Positions 25,001 through 33,757 are shown, counted from the first letter of the stretch. The stretch: 64,000 nt of DNA from Streptomyces exfoliatus (GCF_000725545.1 NZ_JNZP01000002.1:186001-250000), one strand, 5' to 3'. The notes: a model not told the origin generated them from the sequence alone. A program made the numbers and translations.

Positions 25001-25038
25001 GACAGGGCGGGGCTGTCGTTCGACGGCCCCGCCCTGTC
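25001..25038 (+). terminator. Terminator of the heterodimeric ABC operon
   Basis: Perfect 13-bp stem (25001-25013 with 25026-25038, arm GACAGGGCGGGGC) and 12-nt loop, starting 3 bp after the stop of the second ABC gene. Confidence 0.75.
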
Positions 25039-25100
25039 CGGCTGTCGTTGAACCACCTTGCCCGGCCCGGCCGTCGCTCGACGGCCCCCGCCGGCCCGGC

Positions 25101-25808
25101 TCAGTAGCCGACCGTGAAGCGGCGCTGGACGAAGCGGGGCAGCTCCGCCTCGTCGATCAGTGCCACGGCCGCGTCCTCCGCCGAGACGCGGCTGCGCCCC
25201 TCGGCGTCCCTGACCGGCTGGTCCTCGCCGATGCGGAAGCGGCCGGTGCGCTCCCCGGGCGTGATGTCCTCGGCGGGGCTGAAGTAGGTCCACCGCCGGT
25301 TCGAGGTGCGCAGCACGTTCAGGGCGTCGCGGTGGCCGCGTACCGCCGCCGCGTAGGCACGGGGAAGACCGACGCCGTCGAGGGTGGCGTGGAGCCGTTC
25401 CTCCGCGTCGGCGAGCACCACCCCGGGCTCGACCTCCAGGCTGCCGGCGCCGCCGATGACGATCAGCCGCGTCCTGGGGTGGCTCTCCAGCGCCTTGAGC
25501 AGGGCCCGCGCCGCGGTGGCGTACACGCCGGCGTCGGCGATGGAGCGCCGCACGGTGTCCGCCAGGTCCCGGGCCGCGTTTCCGGGCTGGAAGGCGCTGA
25601 TCAGGACGTCCAGTCCGGGCAGGGCGGCGGCGATGGACGCGGGGTCGAGGACGTCGAGGTTCGCCCAGGTGATGTTCGCGCGGCCCTCCCGCGCCGCCGC
25701 CTCGCCGGCGTCGCGGCTGAAGGCGTCGATGAGGTGCCCGCGCGCCAGGCCCTCCGCGACGACGCGGCTGCCGATGGTGCCGGTGGCTCCGATGACTCCG
25801 ATGCGCAT
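25101..25808 (-). CDS. NAD(P)-binding reductase, NmrA/SDR-like
   Basis: 235 residues. The N-terminal Rossmann motif is MRIGVIGATGTIGSRVV, followed by DVLDPASIAAALPGLDVLIS, as in the NAD(P)H-binding (PF13460-like) family related to NmrA and atypical SDRs. No SDR Tyr-xxx-Lys pair is evident, so it may sense or bind NADP rather than catalyse. It is divergent from a TetR gene, and a 35-bp palindrome overlaps its likely -10 (TATAGT on the minus strand, 25876-25881), so it is probably repressed by that TetR. Such pairs in Streptomyces often respond to reactive or foreign small molecules. Confidence 0.82.
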   Translation of the reverse strand: MRIGVIGATGTIGSRVVAEGLARGHLIDAFSRDAGEAAAREGRANITWANLDVLDPASIAAALPGLDVLISAFQPGNAARDLADTVRRSIADAGVYATAARALLKALESHPRTRLIVIGGAGSLEVEPGVVLADAEERLHATLDGVGLPRAYAAAVRGHRDALNVLRTSNRRWTYFSPAEDITPGERTGRFRIGEDQPVRDAEGRSRVSAEDAAVALIDEAELPRFVQRRFTVGY

Positions 25809-25873
25809 GGCTCTCCCCCTGTGATCACTGCTGCGACACGTGAGCGCGACATCACGAGAGTGACGCCGTGAGA

Positions 25874-25908
25874 AAACTATACGCCGTGAAGTGCACGGCG
25901 TGCAGTTT
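25874..25908. promoter_or_regulatory. 35-bp palindromic operator between reductase and tetR genes
   Basis: Arms at 25874-25888 (AAACTATACGCCGTG) and 25894-25908 match in inverted orientation at 13 of 15 positions, around a 5-nt centre. The inner 7 bp (CGCCGTG / CACGGCG) are perfect. It covers a -10-like TATAGT for the reductase gene and lies 35 bp before the tetR start. Size and symmetry are typical of a TetR dimer (or pair of dimers) site. Confidence 0.7.
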
Positions 25909-25943
25909 CCGTACGCCAGGCAGCTGAGCGGTAGGGTTCACGG

Positions 25944-26693
25944 ATGACCGGGACATCGGAAGCACGCACAACGCCGCCGGCCGGCCGGGGACGCCGCGAG
26001 CGGCTACGGGCCGAGACGACGGCCGAGATCAAGGACACCGCCCTGCGGCTGATGGCCTCGGGCGGGCCCGACGCGATCACCCTGCGGGCCATCGCCCGCG
26101 AGATGGGCATGACGGCCAACGCCATCTACGGCTACTTCGCCACCCGTGACGACCTGGTCACCACACTCATCGACGACGTCTACTCCGCGCTCGCCGACGA
26201 CGTGGACGCGGCCTGGGCAAAGGCCCCCGCCGGAGACCCCGCCGCCCGCGTCCTGGCCTGGGCCCGCGCCTTCCGCGCCTGGGCCCTGGCCAACCCCGAG
26301 GGCTTCCGGCTGGTCTACGGCGACCCCGTCCCCGGCTACCGCGCCCCCGACGGCGGCCCCGCGCCCGACGCCGCCCGCCGGGTGTGCACCGGGCTCACCG
26401 CGCTCGCGGCGGCCGCCTGGCCGCACGCCGAGGCCCTCTACCGGGACTCCGCGTTCACCTGGTCCGACTTCGACGCCGGGCTGCTCGACAAGGTGCGCCC
26501 GGCCTTCCCCGAGCTGCCGCCCGCCGCCGTCGCGCTCGCGCTGCGCATCTGGGGGCACCTGCACGGCCTGGTGGCCCTGGAGGTGTACGGCCATCTCGGG
26601 CGCCAGACGGCGAGCCCGGACAAGCTCTTCCAGGAGGAACTGGCCCAGCTGGTGAGGACGCTGGGCGTCCCCCTCCCCCGTACGGGTTCCTAG
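25944..26693 (+). CDS. TetR/AcrR family transcriptional regulator
   Basis: 249 residues. The N-terminal TetR HTH is clear (ALRLMASGGPDAITLRAIAR then MGMTANAIYGYFATRDDLVT). The C-terminal half resembles the WHG-type ligand domain (IWGHLHGLVALEVYGHL) seen in many actinobacterial TetRs. TAGGGT at 25932-25937 ends 6 nt before ATG 25944 and no Shine-Dalgarno sequence exists, so the mRNA is probably leaderless. It likely represses itself and the divergent reductase gene through the 35-bp palindrome. Its stop overlaps the stop of the convergent downstream gene by 4 bp. Confidence 0.87.
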   Translation: MTGTSEARTTPPAGRGRRERLRAETTAEIKDTALRLMASGGPDAITLRAIAREMGMTANAIYGYFATRDDLVTTLIDDVYSALADDVDAAWAKAPAGDPAARVLAWARAFRAWALANPEGFRLVYGDPVPGYRAPDGGPAPDAARRVCTGLTALAAAAWPHAEALYRDSAFTWSDFDAGLLDKVRPAFPELPPAAVALALRIWGHLHGLVALEVYGHLGRQTASPDKLFQEELAQLVRTLGVPLPRTGS

Positions 26694-27481
26694 AGGAAGC
26701 CGAGCGCCGACGCCCCGCCCACTCCCCCGAGGAGCATGAAGGCGGGCATCAGAACCTTCAGTTCGACCCAGCTGCCGGCGCGGAAGCGCATGACCTTCGG
26801 CGGGCCGATCGGGTACCAGCGCTTGCGGCCGACCGGGATGGGCCACAGGATCGGGCAGCCCGAGACGGTCAGGGCGTCCCCGATGTCGTGGACGAGGGCG
26901 CCCAGCACGATGGGCAGGCCGAGCCACAGGTACTCCTGGCCGGGGCCGGTGAAGAACCAGTCCGAGCCGTTGCCCGGCTTGTCGAGCACGCCCGCCAGGA
27001 TCCAGGCGCTGGTCGCGCCGAGCAGCCACACCAGGACGTCGCTGGACATCCGGGCGGCCCGCCACAGCAGGCCTTCCACGGCGAGCACCAGATGAACGAA
27101 GAGGATGGCGAGGACCGCCCAGCGGCCGCCGGTGACCGCCGCGACGGAGGCGCCGCCGCCGGTCAGGACCGCCCAGAGCCAGGTGTGGGTGAGGGTCCGG
27201 TGGCCGCCGGACCTGCGCGGGTCGGCGGAGGAACGCGTCGCCTTGTAGACCGCGTACGACAGCTTGTCGACGATCTCGCACAGGCCCTTGGAGAGCGGTC
27301 CGAAGGCCCGCGAGATGGTCGCGGACTTGTGGTCGAGGTCGGGGGCGAGGGCCGCGCCCGCGCAAATGAGCGCGCCGACGAGGAGAACCGGCCACGGCAT
27401 CGGCCGGTCGTAGGCCGCAGCGACCGCTCCGACCCCCAGCCAGGCCGAGGCTCCGGACAGCGAGTGCGCCGGTCCCATCAT
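26690..27481 (-). CDS. Membrane-bound metal-dependent hydrolase, YdjM/DUF457 family
   Basis: 263 residues with four to six hydrophobic segments. The conserved His/Asp set of the YdjM-like family is present: GPAHSLSGASAWL at the N-terminus, LAPDLDHKSATISR near 47, GGHRTLTHTWLW near 92 and VHDIGDALTVSGCPILWPI near 198. The E. coli relative YdjM is an inner-membrane SOS protein; biochemical function is not established. Start is ATG 27481 or ATG 27478 (MM). It is divergent from the helicase gene across 130 bp and tail-overlaps the TetR gene. Confidence 0.83.
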   Translation of the reverse strand: MMGPAHSLSGASAWLGVGAVAAAYDRPMPWPVLLVGALICAGAALAPDLDHKSATISRAFGPLSKGLCEIVDKLSYAVYKATRSSADPRRSGGHRTLTHTWLWAVLTGGGASVAAVTGGRWAVLAILFVHLVLAVEGLLWRAARMSSDVLVWLLGATSAWILAGVLDKPGNGSDWFFTGPGQEYLWLGLPIVLGALVHDIGDALTVSGCPILWPIPVGRKRWYPIGPPKVMRFRAGSWVELKVLMPAFMLLGGVGGASALGFL

Positions 27482-27518
27482 GGTTGACCCGCCCCGTTTC
27501 TCCCCTGCCGGCGCTCAG

Positions 27519-27549
27519 TTGACGCACGGTCGACGGACGAGCCTATCGT
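27519..27549 (+). promoter_or_regulatory. Candidate promoter of the helicase-tesB unit
   Basis: TTGACG (27519-27524) is followed after 18-19 nt by CTATCG/TATCGT (27543-27549). It lies about 60 bp upstream of the helicase GTG, within the divergent intergenic region. Confidence 0.35.
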
Positions 27550-27611
27550 TCGTGATCTTCATTCCGGTGGCCGGTTCCCTCATCCGAGCGGAATCCAGGC
27601 AAGATGGGGGC

Positions 27612-30125
27612 GTGACCCTTATCGATCAGCTGCCGCCGACCGCCGACCCCGACGCCCTCTTCGAGGCCTTCTCCTCCTGGGCCGAGGACCGGGGCATCAC
27701 GCTCTACCCGGCCCAGGAAGAGGCGCTGATCGAGGTCGTCTCCGGGGCCAACGTGATCTTGTCCACACCCACCGGCTCCGGAAAGTCGCTGGTCGCGGCC
27801 GGGGCGCACTTCACCGCGCTCGCGAACGACCAGGTGACCTTCTACACGGCGCCGATCAAGGCGCTGGTGTCGGAGAAGTTCTTCGACCTGTGCAAGCTCT
27901 TCGGCACCGAGAACGTCGGCATGCTGACCGGCGACGCCTCCGTGAACGCGGACGCGCCGATCATCTGCTGCACGGCGGAGGTGCTGGCCTCGATCGCGCT
28001 GCGGGACGGCAAGTACGCGGACATCGGCCAGGTCGTGATGGACGAGTTCCACTTCTACGCCGAGCAGGACCGCGGCTGGGCCTGGCAGATCCCGCTCCTG
28101 GAACTCCCCCAGGCGCAGTTCGTGCTCATGTCCGCGACGCTCGGCGACATGTCGATGTTCGAGAAGGACCTGACCCGGCGCACGGGCCGGCCGACCTCGG
28201 TGGTCCGCTCGGCGACCCGGCCGGTGCCGCTCTCGTACGAGTACCGGCTCACGCCCATCACGGACACCCTCACCGAGCTGCTCGAGACCAAGCAGGCGCC
28301 GGTCTACATCGTGCACTTCACGCAGGCGCAGGCCGTCGAGCGCGCGCAGTCGCTGATGAGCATCAACATGTGCACGCGCGAGGAGAAGGACAAGATCGCC
28401 GAGCTGATCGGCAACTTCCGCTTCACCACCAAATTCGGCCAGAACCTCTCGCGTTACGTCCGCCACGGCATCGGCGTGCACCACGCGGGCATGCTGCCGA
28501 AGTACCGGCGGCTCGTCGAGAAGCTCGCCCAGGCGGGCCTCCTGAAGGTGATCTGCGGGACGGACACCCTCGGCGTCGGCGTGAACGTGCCGATCCGCAC
28601 CGTGCTCTTCACGGCCCTGACCAAGTACGACGGCACCCGGGTGCGCACCCTGCGCGCCCGTGAGTTCCACCAGATCGCGGGCCGGGCCGGCCGGGCCGGC
28701 TTCGACACGGCCGGTTACGTGGTCGCCCAGGCCCCCGAGCACGTCATCGAGAACGAGAAGGCGCTCGCCAAGGCCGGCGACGACCCGAAGAAGCGCCGCA
28801 AGGTGGTCCGCAAGAAGGCCCCCGAGGGCTTCGTCGCCTGGAGCGACACCACCTTCGAGAAGCTGATCGCCGCCGAGCCCGAGCCGCTGACCTCCCGCTT
28901 CAAGGTCACCAACATCATGCTCCTCTCGGTGATCGCCCGGCCGGGCAACGCCTTCGAGGCGATGCGCAAGCTCCTGGAGGACAACCACGAGCCGCGCAAG
29001 GCCCAGCTGCGACACATCCGGCGCGCCATCGCGATCTACCGCTCGCTGCTGGACGGCGGGGTGGTGGAGCAGCTCTCCGAGCCGGACGCCGAAGGCCGCA
29101 CGATCCGGCTGACGGTCGACCTCCAGCAGGACTTCGCGCTCAACCAGCCGCTGTCGACGTTCGCGCTCGCCGCCTTCGACCTGCTCGACCCGGAGTCCCC
29201 CTCGTACGCCCTGGACATGGTGTCCGTCCTGGAGTCGACGCTCGACGACCCCCGCCAGATCCTCCACGCCATGCAGAACAAGGCGCGCGGCGAGGCGGTC
29301 GGGCAGATGAAGGCGGACGGCGTCGAGTACGAGGAGCGGATGGAGCGGCTCCAGGACATCTCGTACCCGAAGCCGCTGGAGGAGCTCCTCTGGCACGCGT
29401 ACAACGTCTACCGGAAGTCGCACCCGTGGGTCGGCGACCACCCGGTGTCGCCGAAGTCGGTCATCCGTGACATGTACGAACGGGCCCTGACCTTCACCGA
29501 GTTCACCTCCTGGTACGAGCTGGCGCGGACCGAGGGCATCGTCCTGCGCTACCTCGCGAGCGCGTACAAGGCGCTCGACCACACCATCCCGGACGACCTG
29601 AAGACCGAGGACCTGGAGGACCTGATCGCCTGGCTGGGCGAGATGGTGCGCCAGGTGGACTCCTCGCTGCTCGACGAGTGGGAGCAGCTGGCCAACCCCG
29701 AGGTGCAGACGGCCGAGGAGGCCCAGGAGAAGGCCGACCAGGTCAAGCCGGTCACGGCCAACGCCCGCGCCTTCCGGGTCCTGGTGCGCAACGCGATGTT
29801 CCGCCGGGTGGAGCTGGCCGCGCTCGACAACGTGGCCGCGCTCGGCGAGCTCGACGCCGAGTCCGGCTGGGACGCGGACGCCTGGGGCGAGGCGATGGAC
29901 GCGTACTGGGACGAGTACGACGACCTCGGTACGGGCCCGGACGCGCGCGGCCCGAAGCTGCTCGCCATCGAGGAGGACGCGGCGCACGGCCTGTGGCGCG
30001 TCCGGCAGACCTTCGCCGACCCGAACGGCGACCATGACTGGGGCATCGGCGCGGAGGTGGATCTCGCGGCCTCCGACGAGGAGGGCCGCGCGGTCGTCCG
30101 TGTCACGTCCGTCGGACAGCTGTAG
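27612..30125 (+). CDS. DExH-box helicase (Ski2-like core, DUF3516-type C-terminus)
   Basis: 837 residues from GTG 27612. Motif I is STPTGSGKS near 49-57, motif II DEFH near 143 (VMDEFHFYAEQD), motif III SATL near 174, and motif VI HQIAGRAGRAG near 357. The linker and C-terminal half (from about 430) match the DUF3516 region of actinobacterial Ski2/HelY-like helicases. These are presumed RNA helicases acting in RNA processing or decay. A longer in-frame extension exists upstream, but the family N-terminus (LIDQLPPTADPDALFEAF) begins at this GTG. It is followed after 16 bp by tesB, probably in one transcript. Confidence 0.9.
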   Translation: MTLIDQLPPTADPDALFEAFSSWAEDRGITLYPAQEEALIEVVSGANVILSTPTGSGKSLVAAGAHFTALANDQVTFYTAPIKALVSEKFFDLCKLFGTENVGMLTGDASVNADAPIICCTAEVLASIALRDGKYADIGQVVMDEFHFYAEQDRGWAWQIPLLELPQAQFVLMSATLGDMSMFEKDLTRRTGRPTSVVRSATRPVPLSYEYRLTPITDTLTELLETKQAPVYIVHFTQAQAVERAQSLMSINMCTREEKDKIAELIGNFRFTTKFGQNLSRYVRHGIGVHHAGMLPKYRRLVEKLAQAGLLKVICGTDTLGVGVNVPIRTVLFTALTKYDGTRVRTLRAREFHQIAGRAGRAGFDTAGYVVAQAPEHVIENEKALAKAGDDPKKRRKVVRKKAPEGFVAWSDTTFEKLIAAEPEPLTSRFKVTNIMLLSVIARPGNAFEAMRKLLEDNHEPRKAQLRHIRRAIAIYRSLLDGGVVEQLSEPDAEGRTIRLTVDLQQDFALNQPLSTFALAAFDLLDPESPSYALDMVSVLESTLDDPRQILHAMQNKARGEAVGQMKADGVEYEERMERLQDISYPKPLEELLWHAYNVYRKSHPWVGDHPVSPKSVIRDMYERALTFTEFTSWYELARTEGIVLRYLASAYKALDHTIPDDLKTEDLEDLIAWLGEMVRQVDSSLLDEWEQLANPEVQTAEEAQEKADQVKPVTANARAFRVLVRNAMFRRVELAALDNVAALGELDAESGWDADAWGEAMDAYWDEYDDLGTGPDARGPKLLAIEEDAAHGLWRVRQTFADPNGDHDWGIGAEVDLAASDEEGRAVVRVTSVGQL

Positions 30126-30141
30126 AGGAGAGTTCAGTCCC

Positions 30142-31008
30142 GTGGTGACGAATCCCGCCGAGAGGCTCGTGGATCTGCTCGACCTGGAGCAGATCGAGAT
30201 CAACATCTTCCGTGGGCGCAGCCCGCAGGAGTCGCTGCAACGGGTCTTCGGCGGGCAGGTCGCCGGGCAGGCCCTGGTGGCGGCCGGCCGCACCACCGAG
30301 GGCGACCGGCCGGTGCACTCGCTGCACGCCTACTTCCTGCGGCCGGGGCGGCCGGGCGTGCCGATCGTGTACCAGGTGGAGCGGGTGCGGGACGGACGCT
30401 CGTTCACGACCCGCCGGGTCACGGCGATCCAGGAGGGGCGGACGATCTTCAATCTGACGGCCTCCTTCCACCGGCCGGAGGAAGGCGCGTTCGAGCACCA
30501 GCTGCCGCCGAGGCACCTGACCGACCCGGAGACCCTGCCGAACCTCGCGGACGAGATCCGCCAGCACCTGGGCGCGCTGCCGGAGGCCCTGGAGCGGATG
30601 GCCCGCCGGCAGCCGTTCGACATCCGGTACGTGGACCGGCTGCGCTGGACCAAGGAGGAGATCACCGACGCGGACCCGCGCAGCGCGGTGTGGATGCGGG
30701 CCGTCGGCCCGCTGGGCGACGACCCGCTGGTCCACACCTGCGCCCTGACGTACGCCTCGGACATGACGCTCCTGGACGCGGTCCGCATCCCGGTCGAGCC
30801 GCTCTGGGGCCCGCGCGGCTTCGACATGGCGTCGCTGGACCACGCGATGTGGTTCCACCGGCCGTTCCGCGCGGACGAGTGGTTCCTGTACGACCAGGAG
30901 TCCCCGATCGCCACGGGCGGCCGGGGCCTGGCCCGGGGCAGGATCTACGACCGCGAGGGCCGGCTCCTGGTGTCGGTGGTCCAGGAGGGCCTGTTCAGGA
31001 AGCTGTGA
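30142..31008 (+). CDS. tesB: Acyl-CoA thioesterase II (TesB)
   Basis: 288 residues from GTG 30142, with AGAGGAGAG about 9 nt upstream. It is a double hot-dog thioesterase. The N-terminal domain has FGGQVAGQALVAAGRT. The C-terminal domain has SLDHAMWFHRPF and the catalytic Asp, Thr (SPIATGG) and Gln (VVQEG) at the positions of E. coli TesB D204, T228 and Q278. It hydrolyses medium- and long-chain acyl-CoA in the cytoplasm. It follows the helicase gene by 16 bp and converges on the RNA ligase gene with a 9-bp gap. Confidence 0.93.
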   Translation: MVTNPAERLVDLLDLEQIEINIFRGRSPQESLQRVFGGQVAGQALVAAGRTTEGDRPVHSLHAYFLRPGRPGVPIVYQVERVRDGRSFTTRRVTAIQEGRTIFNLTASFHRPEEGAFEHQLPPRHLTDPETLPNLADEIRQHLGALPEALERMARRQPFDIRYVDRLRWTKEEITDADPRSAVWMRAVGPLGDDPLVHTCALTYASDMTLLDAVRIPVEPLWGPRGFDMASLDHAMWFHRPFRADEWFLYDQESPIATGGRGLARGRIYDREGRLLVSVVQEGLFRKL

Positions 31009-31017
31009 CCCTCCCGG

Positions 31018-32088
31018 TCACTCGTACTCGGTGCCGCCCTTGCGGGTCAGATAGGCCGGGCTGACCGCCTTGGCGATGGCCCGGCCGCCGACGACCGGGC
31101 TGTACCGCTCGGTCGCGGGCCTGATGACGACGCCCTCCCGCAGGTGCGTCTGGCGGCCGGACACGGTCTCGCGGCCGCTCGCGTGCGCGAGGACGGTGTC
31201 CAGGTCGTACGGGCCGGCGTACAAGCGCGGGACGAGCGGTACCTCGCCGGGTTCCAGGACCTCGGCCGGGTCCAGCCAGTGGATCTGACCGTCGATGTCG
31301 GCCGACACGTCGAACAGGGCGTACCCGACCGTCTCGCTCCGGCCGTCGGCGCCGTACGCGAGGTCCTGCACCCCGGCGCCGTACACCTCGCCGAAGAGCC
31401 CGACGCGCCGGGCGCCGAGCCGCTTCGCGAGCCGCTCGGCGACGGCGGGCAGTCCGTGGCCGTGGACGGCGCGCCAGTACAGGTTGCGCGGGTCCTCCTT
31501 GAGGGCGAGGCCCTTGGCCCCGTACCCCTTGGAGGAGACCTGCGCGCGCCCGTCCTCGGCATGCAGGGTCAGCAGGCAGGCCGTGCCGTGGAGCTTCTCC
31601 GTCAGGACGACGGGCTCGCCGGGCTCGAAGATGCCGGGATAGCGCTGGAGGTTCTCGATGTCGACCCAGGGCAGCAGGTCGGGGGCGGACTCGACGTCGC
31701 CGTCCATGGTCGTGGGGACCGGCGGTGCCCACTTGGTGATGCCCAGGGCCTCCGCGAAGTCGGTGCCGTCGGCCGCCGCCTGTATCAGGTCGGTGTCCGC
31801 GAGGGCGCCGGGCCGGCACACGATCCCCTGCGACAACTCCCCGCGCAGCCGCACCGCCTTGACCCGGTCCGATCCCTTCCCGGCGAGCCGCCCGGTCAGC
31901 CCGAGCTCGTCGACGAGCGCGGCGGGCAGCACCGCCTGCTCGGGGATGTACACGGCGGCGTCGCCGGTCCGATAGGCACCCTTGGCGACGACGGCCCGGT
32001 ACAGCCCGACCTGGGCGAGTTCCAGGGCGTCGGCGTTGGGATGCGGATGGACGGTCAGGACTTCGGCGGTGACGCGCAGGGTCGACAT
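31018..32088 (-). CDS. ATP-dependent RNA ligase, DRB0094 (Rnl5-like) family
   Basis: 356 residues from ATG 32088 (GGAG upstream). An N-terminal OB-like domain (about 1-100) precedes the nucleotidyltransferase domain. The adenylated lysine is K165 in TEKLHGTACLL (motif I KxHG), with motif IIIa-like GLFGEVYG, motif IV EGVVIRP and motif V-like IAKAVSPAYL. The prototype from Deinococcus radiodurans (DraRnl) seals nicks with a 3'-OH RNA strand. In Streptomyces its physiological role is unknown; repair of damaged RNA is the usual proposal. No RtcA/RtcB or polynucleotide kinase gene is adjacent; the next gene on this strand is a DUF6011 protein 121 bp upstream. Confidence 0.85.
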   Translation of the reverse strand: MSTLRVTAEVLTVHPHPNADALELAQVGLYRAVVAKGAYRTGDAAVYIPEQAVLPAALVDELGLTGRLAGKGSDRVKAVRLRGELSQGIVCRPGALADTDLIQAAADGTDFAEALGITKWAPPVPTTMDGDVESAPDLLPWVDIENLQRYPGIFEPGEPVVLTEKLHGTACLLTLHAEDGRAQVSSKGYGAKGLALKEDPRNLYWRAVHGHGLPAVAERLAKRLGARRVGLFGEVYGAGVQDLAYGADGRSETVGYALFDVSADIDGQIHWLDPAEVLEPGEVPLVPRLYAGPYDLDTVLAHASGRETVSGRQTHLREGVVIRPATERYSPVVGGRAIAKAVSPAYLTRKGGTEYE

Positions 32089-32209
32089 GTTCAGGACTCC
32101 GGTCGCTCGGGTTTCGCTCTCATCGCGGAACACCTTGCCGGGCGGGAAACCCGTGGGCCAGCGGTTTTGACGGCTGGTAGCGTCGTGCGGTTCGCTCCGG
32201 CCGATCGCC

Positions 32210-32437
32210 TCACTCCGCCGGCGCGTCCAGACCCGGCAGGGTGTCCTGGTCCACCTCGTGGCGGCGGGTGCGGATGTCGGGGGCCGGGGGGTGGAGTTTG
32301 GCGTCGCACGTCGGGCCGAGGCCTGTGCGTCGCGAGTCCGCGCCGGTCAGGGGGCGGCCGCAGAGTCGGCAGCGCACCCGACGCGGTCCTTCCTCCGGGG
32401 CGGAAACGATCGCGATTGCCAGTGGTTCGTCTCCCAT
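32210..32437 (-). CDS. DUF6011 domain protein (small zinc-ribbon-like)
   Basis: 75 residues from ATG 32437. The centre reads CRLCGRPLTGADSRRTGLGP then TCDAKL, the CxxCGRPL...SRxxGLGPxC pattern of DUF6011, with two or three Cys that could bind one zinc ion. Function unknown. No Shine-Dalgarno sequence is present; a TAGGGT -10 box on the minus strand ends 11 nt before the ATG, so the leader is only a few nt long. The divergent glutathione peroxidase gene starts just 36 bp away. Confidence 0.72.
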   Translation of the reverse strand: MGDEPLAIAIVSAPEEGPRRVRCRLCGRPLTGADSRRTGLGPTCDAKLHPPAPDIRTRRHEVDQDTLPGLDAPAE

Positions 32438-32473
32438 GCTGTGATCAAACCCTATTTCCACGAGGAGCAGTCC

Positions 32474-32956
32474 ATGAGCCTGTACGACATTCCGCTGAAG
32501 ACACTGACCGGCGACCCGGTCTCCCTCGCCGACTACCGGGACCGCCCCGTCCTGGTCGTGAACGTGGCCTCCAAGTGCGGTCTGACCCCGCAGTACGCGG
32601 GTCTGGAGCGGCTGCAGAAGGAGTACGGGGACCGCGGCTTCACCGTGCTCGGCGTGCCCTGCAACCAGTTCGCGGGCCAGGAGCCCGGCAGCGCCGAGGA
32701 GATCCAGACCTTCTGTTCGACCTCGTACGGGGTGTCCTTCCCGCTCCTGGAGAAGACGGACGTCAACGGCGAGGCCCGCCACCCGCTCTACGCGGAGCTG
32801 GTGAAGGTCGCCGACGCCGACGGGGAGGCCGGCGACGTCCAGTGGAACTTCGAGAAGTTCCTCATCGGCCGCGACGGCCGGGTGACCCGCTTCCGTCCGC
32901 GCACCGAGCCCGACGCCCCCGAGATCATCGCGGAGATCGAGGCGCAGCTTGTCTGA
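32474..32956 (+). CDS. Glutathione peroxidase-family thiol peroxidase
   Basis: 160 residues from ATG 32474 (GAGGAG upstream). The peroxidatic Cys is C35 in NVASKCGLTPQY (Cys, not Sec). The Gln and Trp of the catalytic tetrad are in CNQFAGQEPG and VQWNFEKFL, and a second Cys is in TFCSTSYG. Bacterial cysteine enzymes of this type mostly use thioredoxin and reduce H2O2 or organic peroxides; Streptomyces lacks glutathione and uses mycothiol. The 3' end overlaps the methyltransferase gene by 8 bp. Confidence 0.92.
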   Translation: MSLYDIPLKTLTGDPVSLADYRDRPVLVVNVASKCGLTPQYAGLERLQKEYGDRGFTVLGVPCNQFAGQEPGSAEEIQTFCSTSYGVSFPLLEKTDVNGEARHPLYAELVKVADADGEAGDVQWNFEKFLIGRDGRVTRFRPRTEPDAPEIIAEIEAQLV

Positions 32957-33725
32957 CGCGAGCGTCATCGAACGGCTGCGGGCCGCCGGGTGCGTCTTCG
33001 CCGAGGAGGAGGCGGAGATGCTGCTCGCCGCGGCGAGCGGAGCCGCCGAGCTCGACCTCATGGTCGAGCGGCGGGCCGCGGGACTGCCCCTGGAGCACAT
33101 CGTGGGCTGGGCCGAGTTCGACGGGCTGCGGATCGAGGTCGACGGCGGGGTGTTCGTGCCCCGGCGGCGTACGGAGTTCCTGGTCGGGCACGCGGTGGAG
33201 CTGGCCCGGCCGGGCGCCGTCTGCGTCGATCTGTGCTGCGGTTCCGGCGCGGCGGGCGCGGTGCTGCGCGAACGGGTCCGTGGCGCGGAGGTGCACGCCT
33301 CGGACATCGAGCCGGCGGCGGTGCGCTGCGCCCGGCGGAACGTCGAGCCGCGCGGCGGCCGGGTGTACGAGGGCGACCTGTTCGCGCCGCTCCCGGCGGA
33401 GCTGCGGGGCCGGGTCGAGATCCTCGTCGCGAACGTGCCCTACGTGCCGACCGAGGAGATCGGGCTGCTGCCGCCCGAGGCACGGGACCACGAGCCGCAC
33501 GTCACGCTCGACGGCGGCCCGGACGGTCTCGACGTGCTGCGGCGGGTCGCCGCCGAGGCGCCGGAGTGGCTGGCACCGGGCGGGCACCTCCTCGTGGAGA
33601 CGAGCGAACGGCAGGCCGAACTGGCCGCTGAGACCGTCAGGAAGGTCTCGGGCGATCTGCTGGTCCCCGAGGTGATCACCTCGGAGGAGTGGTGGGCGAC
33701 GGTCGTGGTCGCGACCCGGCGTTAG
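32949..33725 (+). CDS. HemK/PrmC-like protein-(glutamine-N5) methyltransferase
   Basis: 258 residues from TTG 32949, inside the end of the peroxidase gene (8-bp overlap; GAGG about 7 nt upstream). The SAM site is VCVDLCCGSGAAGAVL near 93-108. The catalytic NPPY motif appears as NVPYVPTEE near 161. The upstream HIVGWAEFDGLRIEVDGGVF and FVPRRRTEFLV are as in HemK proteins. It belongs to the group annotated as putative protein N(5)-glutamine methyltransferase; the main release-factor enzyme PrmC is normally beside prfA, so this is a second paralog with an unknown substrate. Confidence 0.85.
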   Translation: MSDASVIERLRAAGCVFAEEEAEMLLAAASGAAELDLMVERRAAGLPLEHIVGWAEFDGLRIEVDGGVFVPRRRTEFLVGHAVELARPGAVCVDLCCGSGAAGAVLRERVRGAEVHASDIEPAAVRCARRNVEPRGGRVYEGDLFAPLPAELRGRVEILVANVPYVPTEEIGLLPPEARDHEPHVTLDGGPDGLDVLRRVAAEAPEWLAPGGHLLVETSERQAELAAETVRKVSGDLLVPEVITSEEWWATVVVATRR

Positions 33726-33741
33726 GACCTGACCCGAAGGA

Positions 33742-33757
33742 CAGGCGCTCACGCCTG
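33742..33757. terminator. Short hairpin between convergent methyltransferase and P450 genes
   Basis: 6-bp stem CAGGCG/CGCCTG with loop CTCA in the 53-bp gap between convergent stops. Weak but well placed. Confidence 0.4.
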
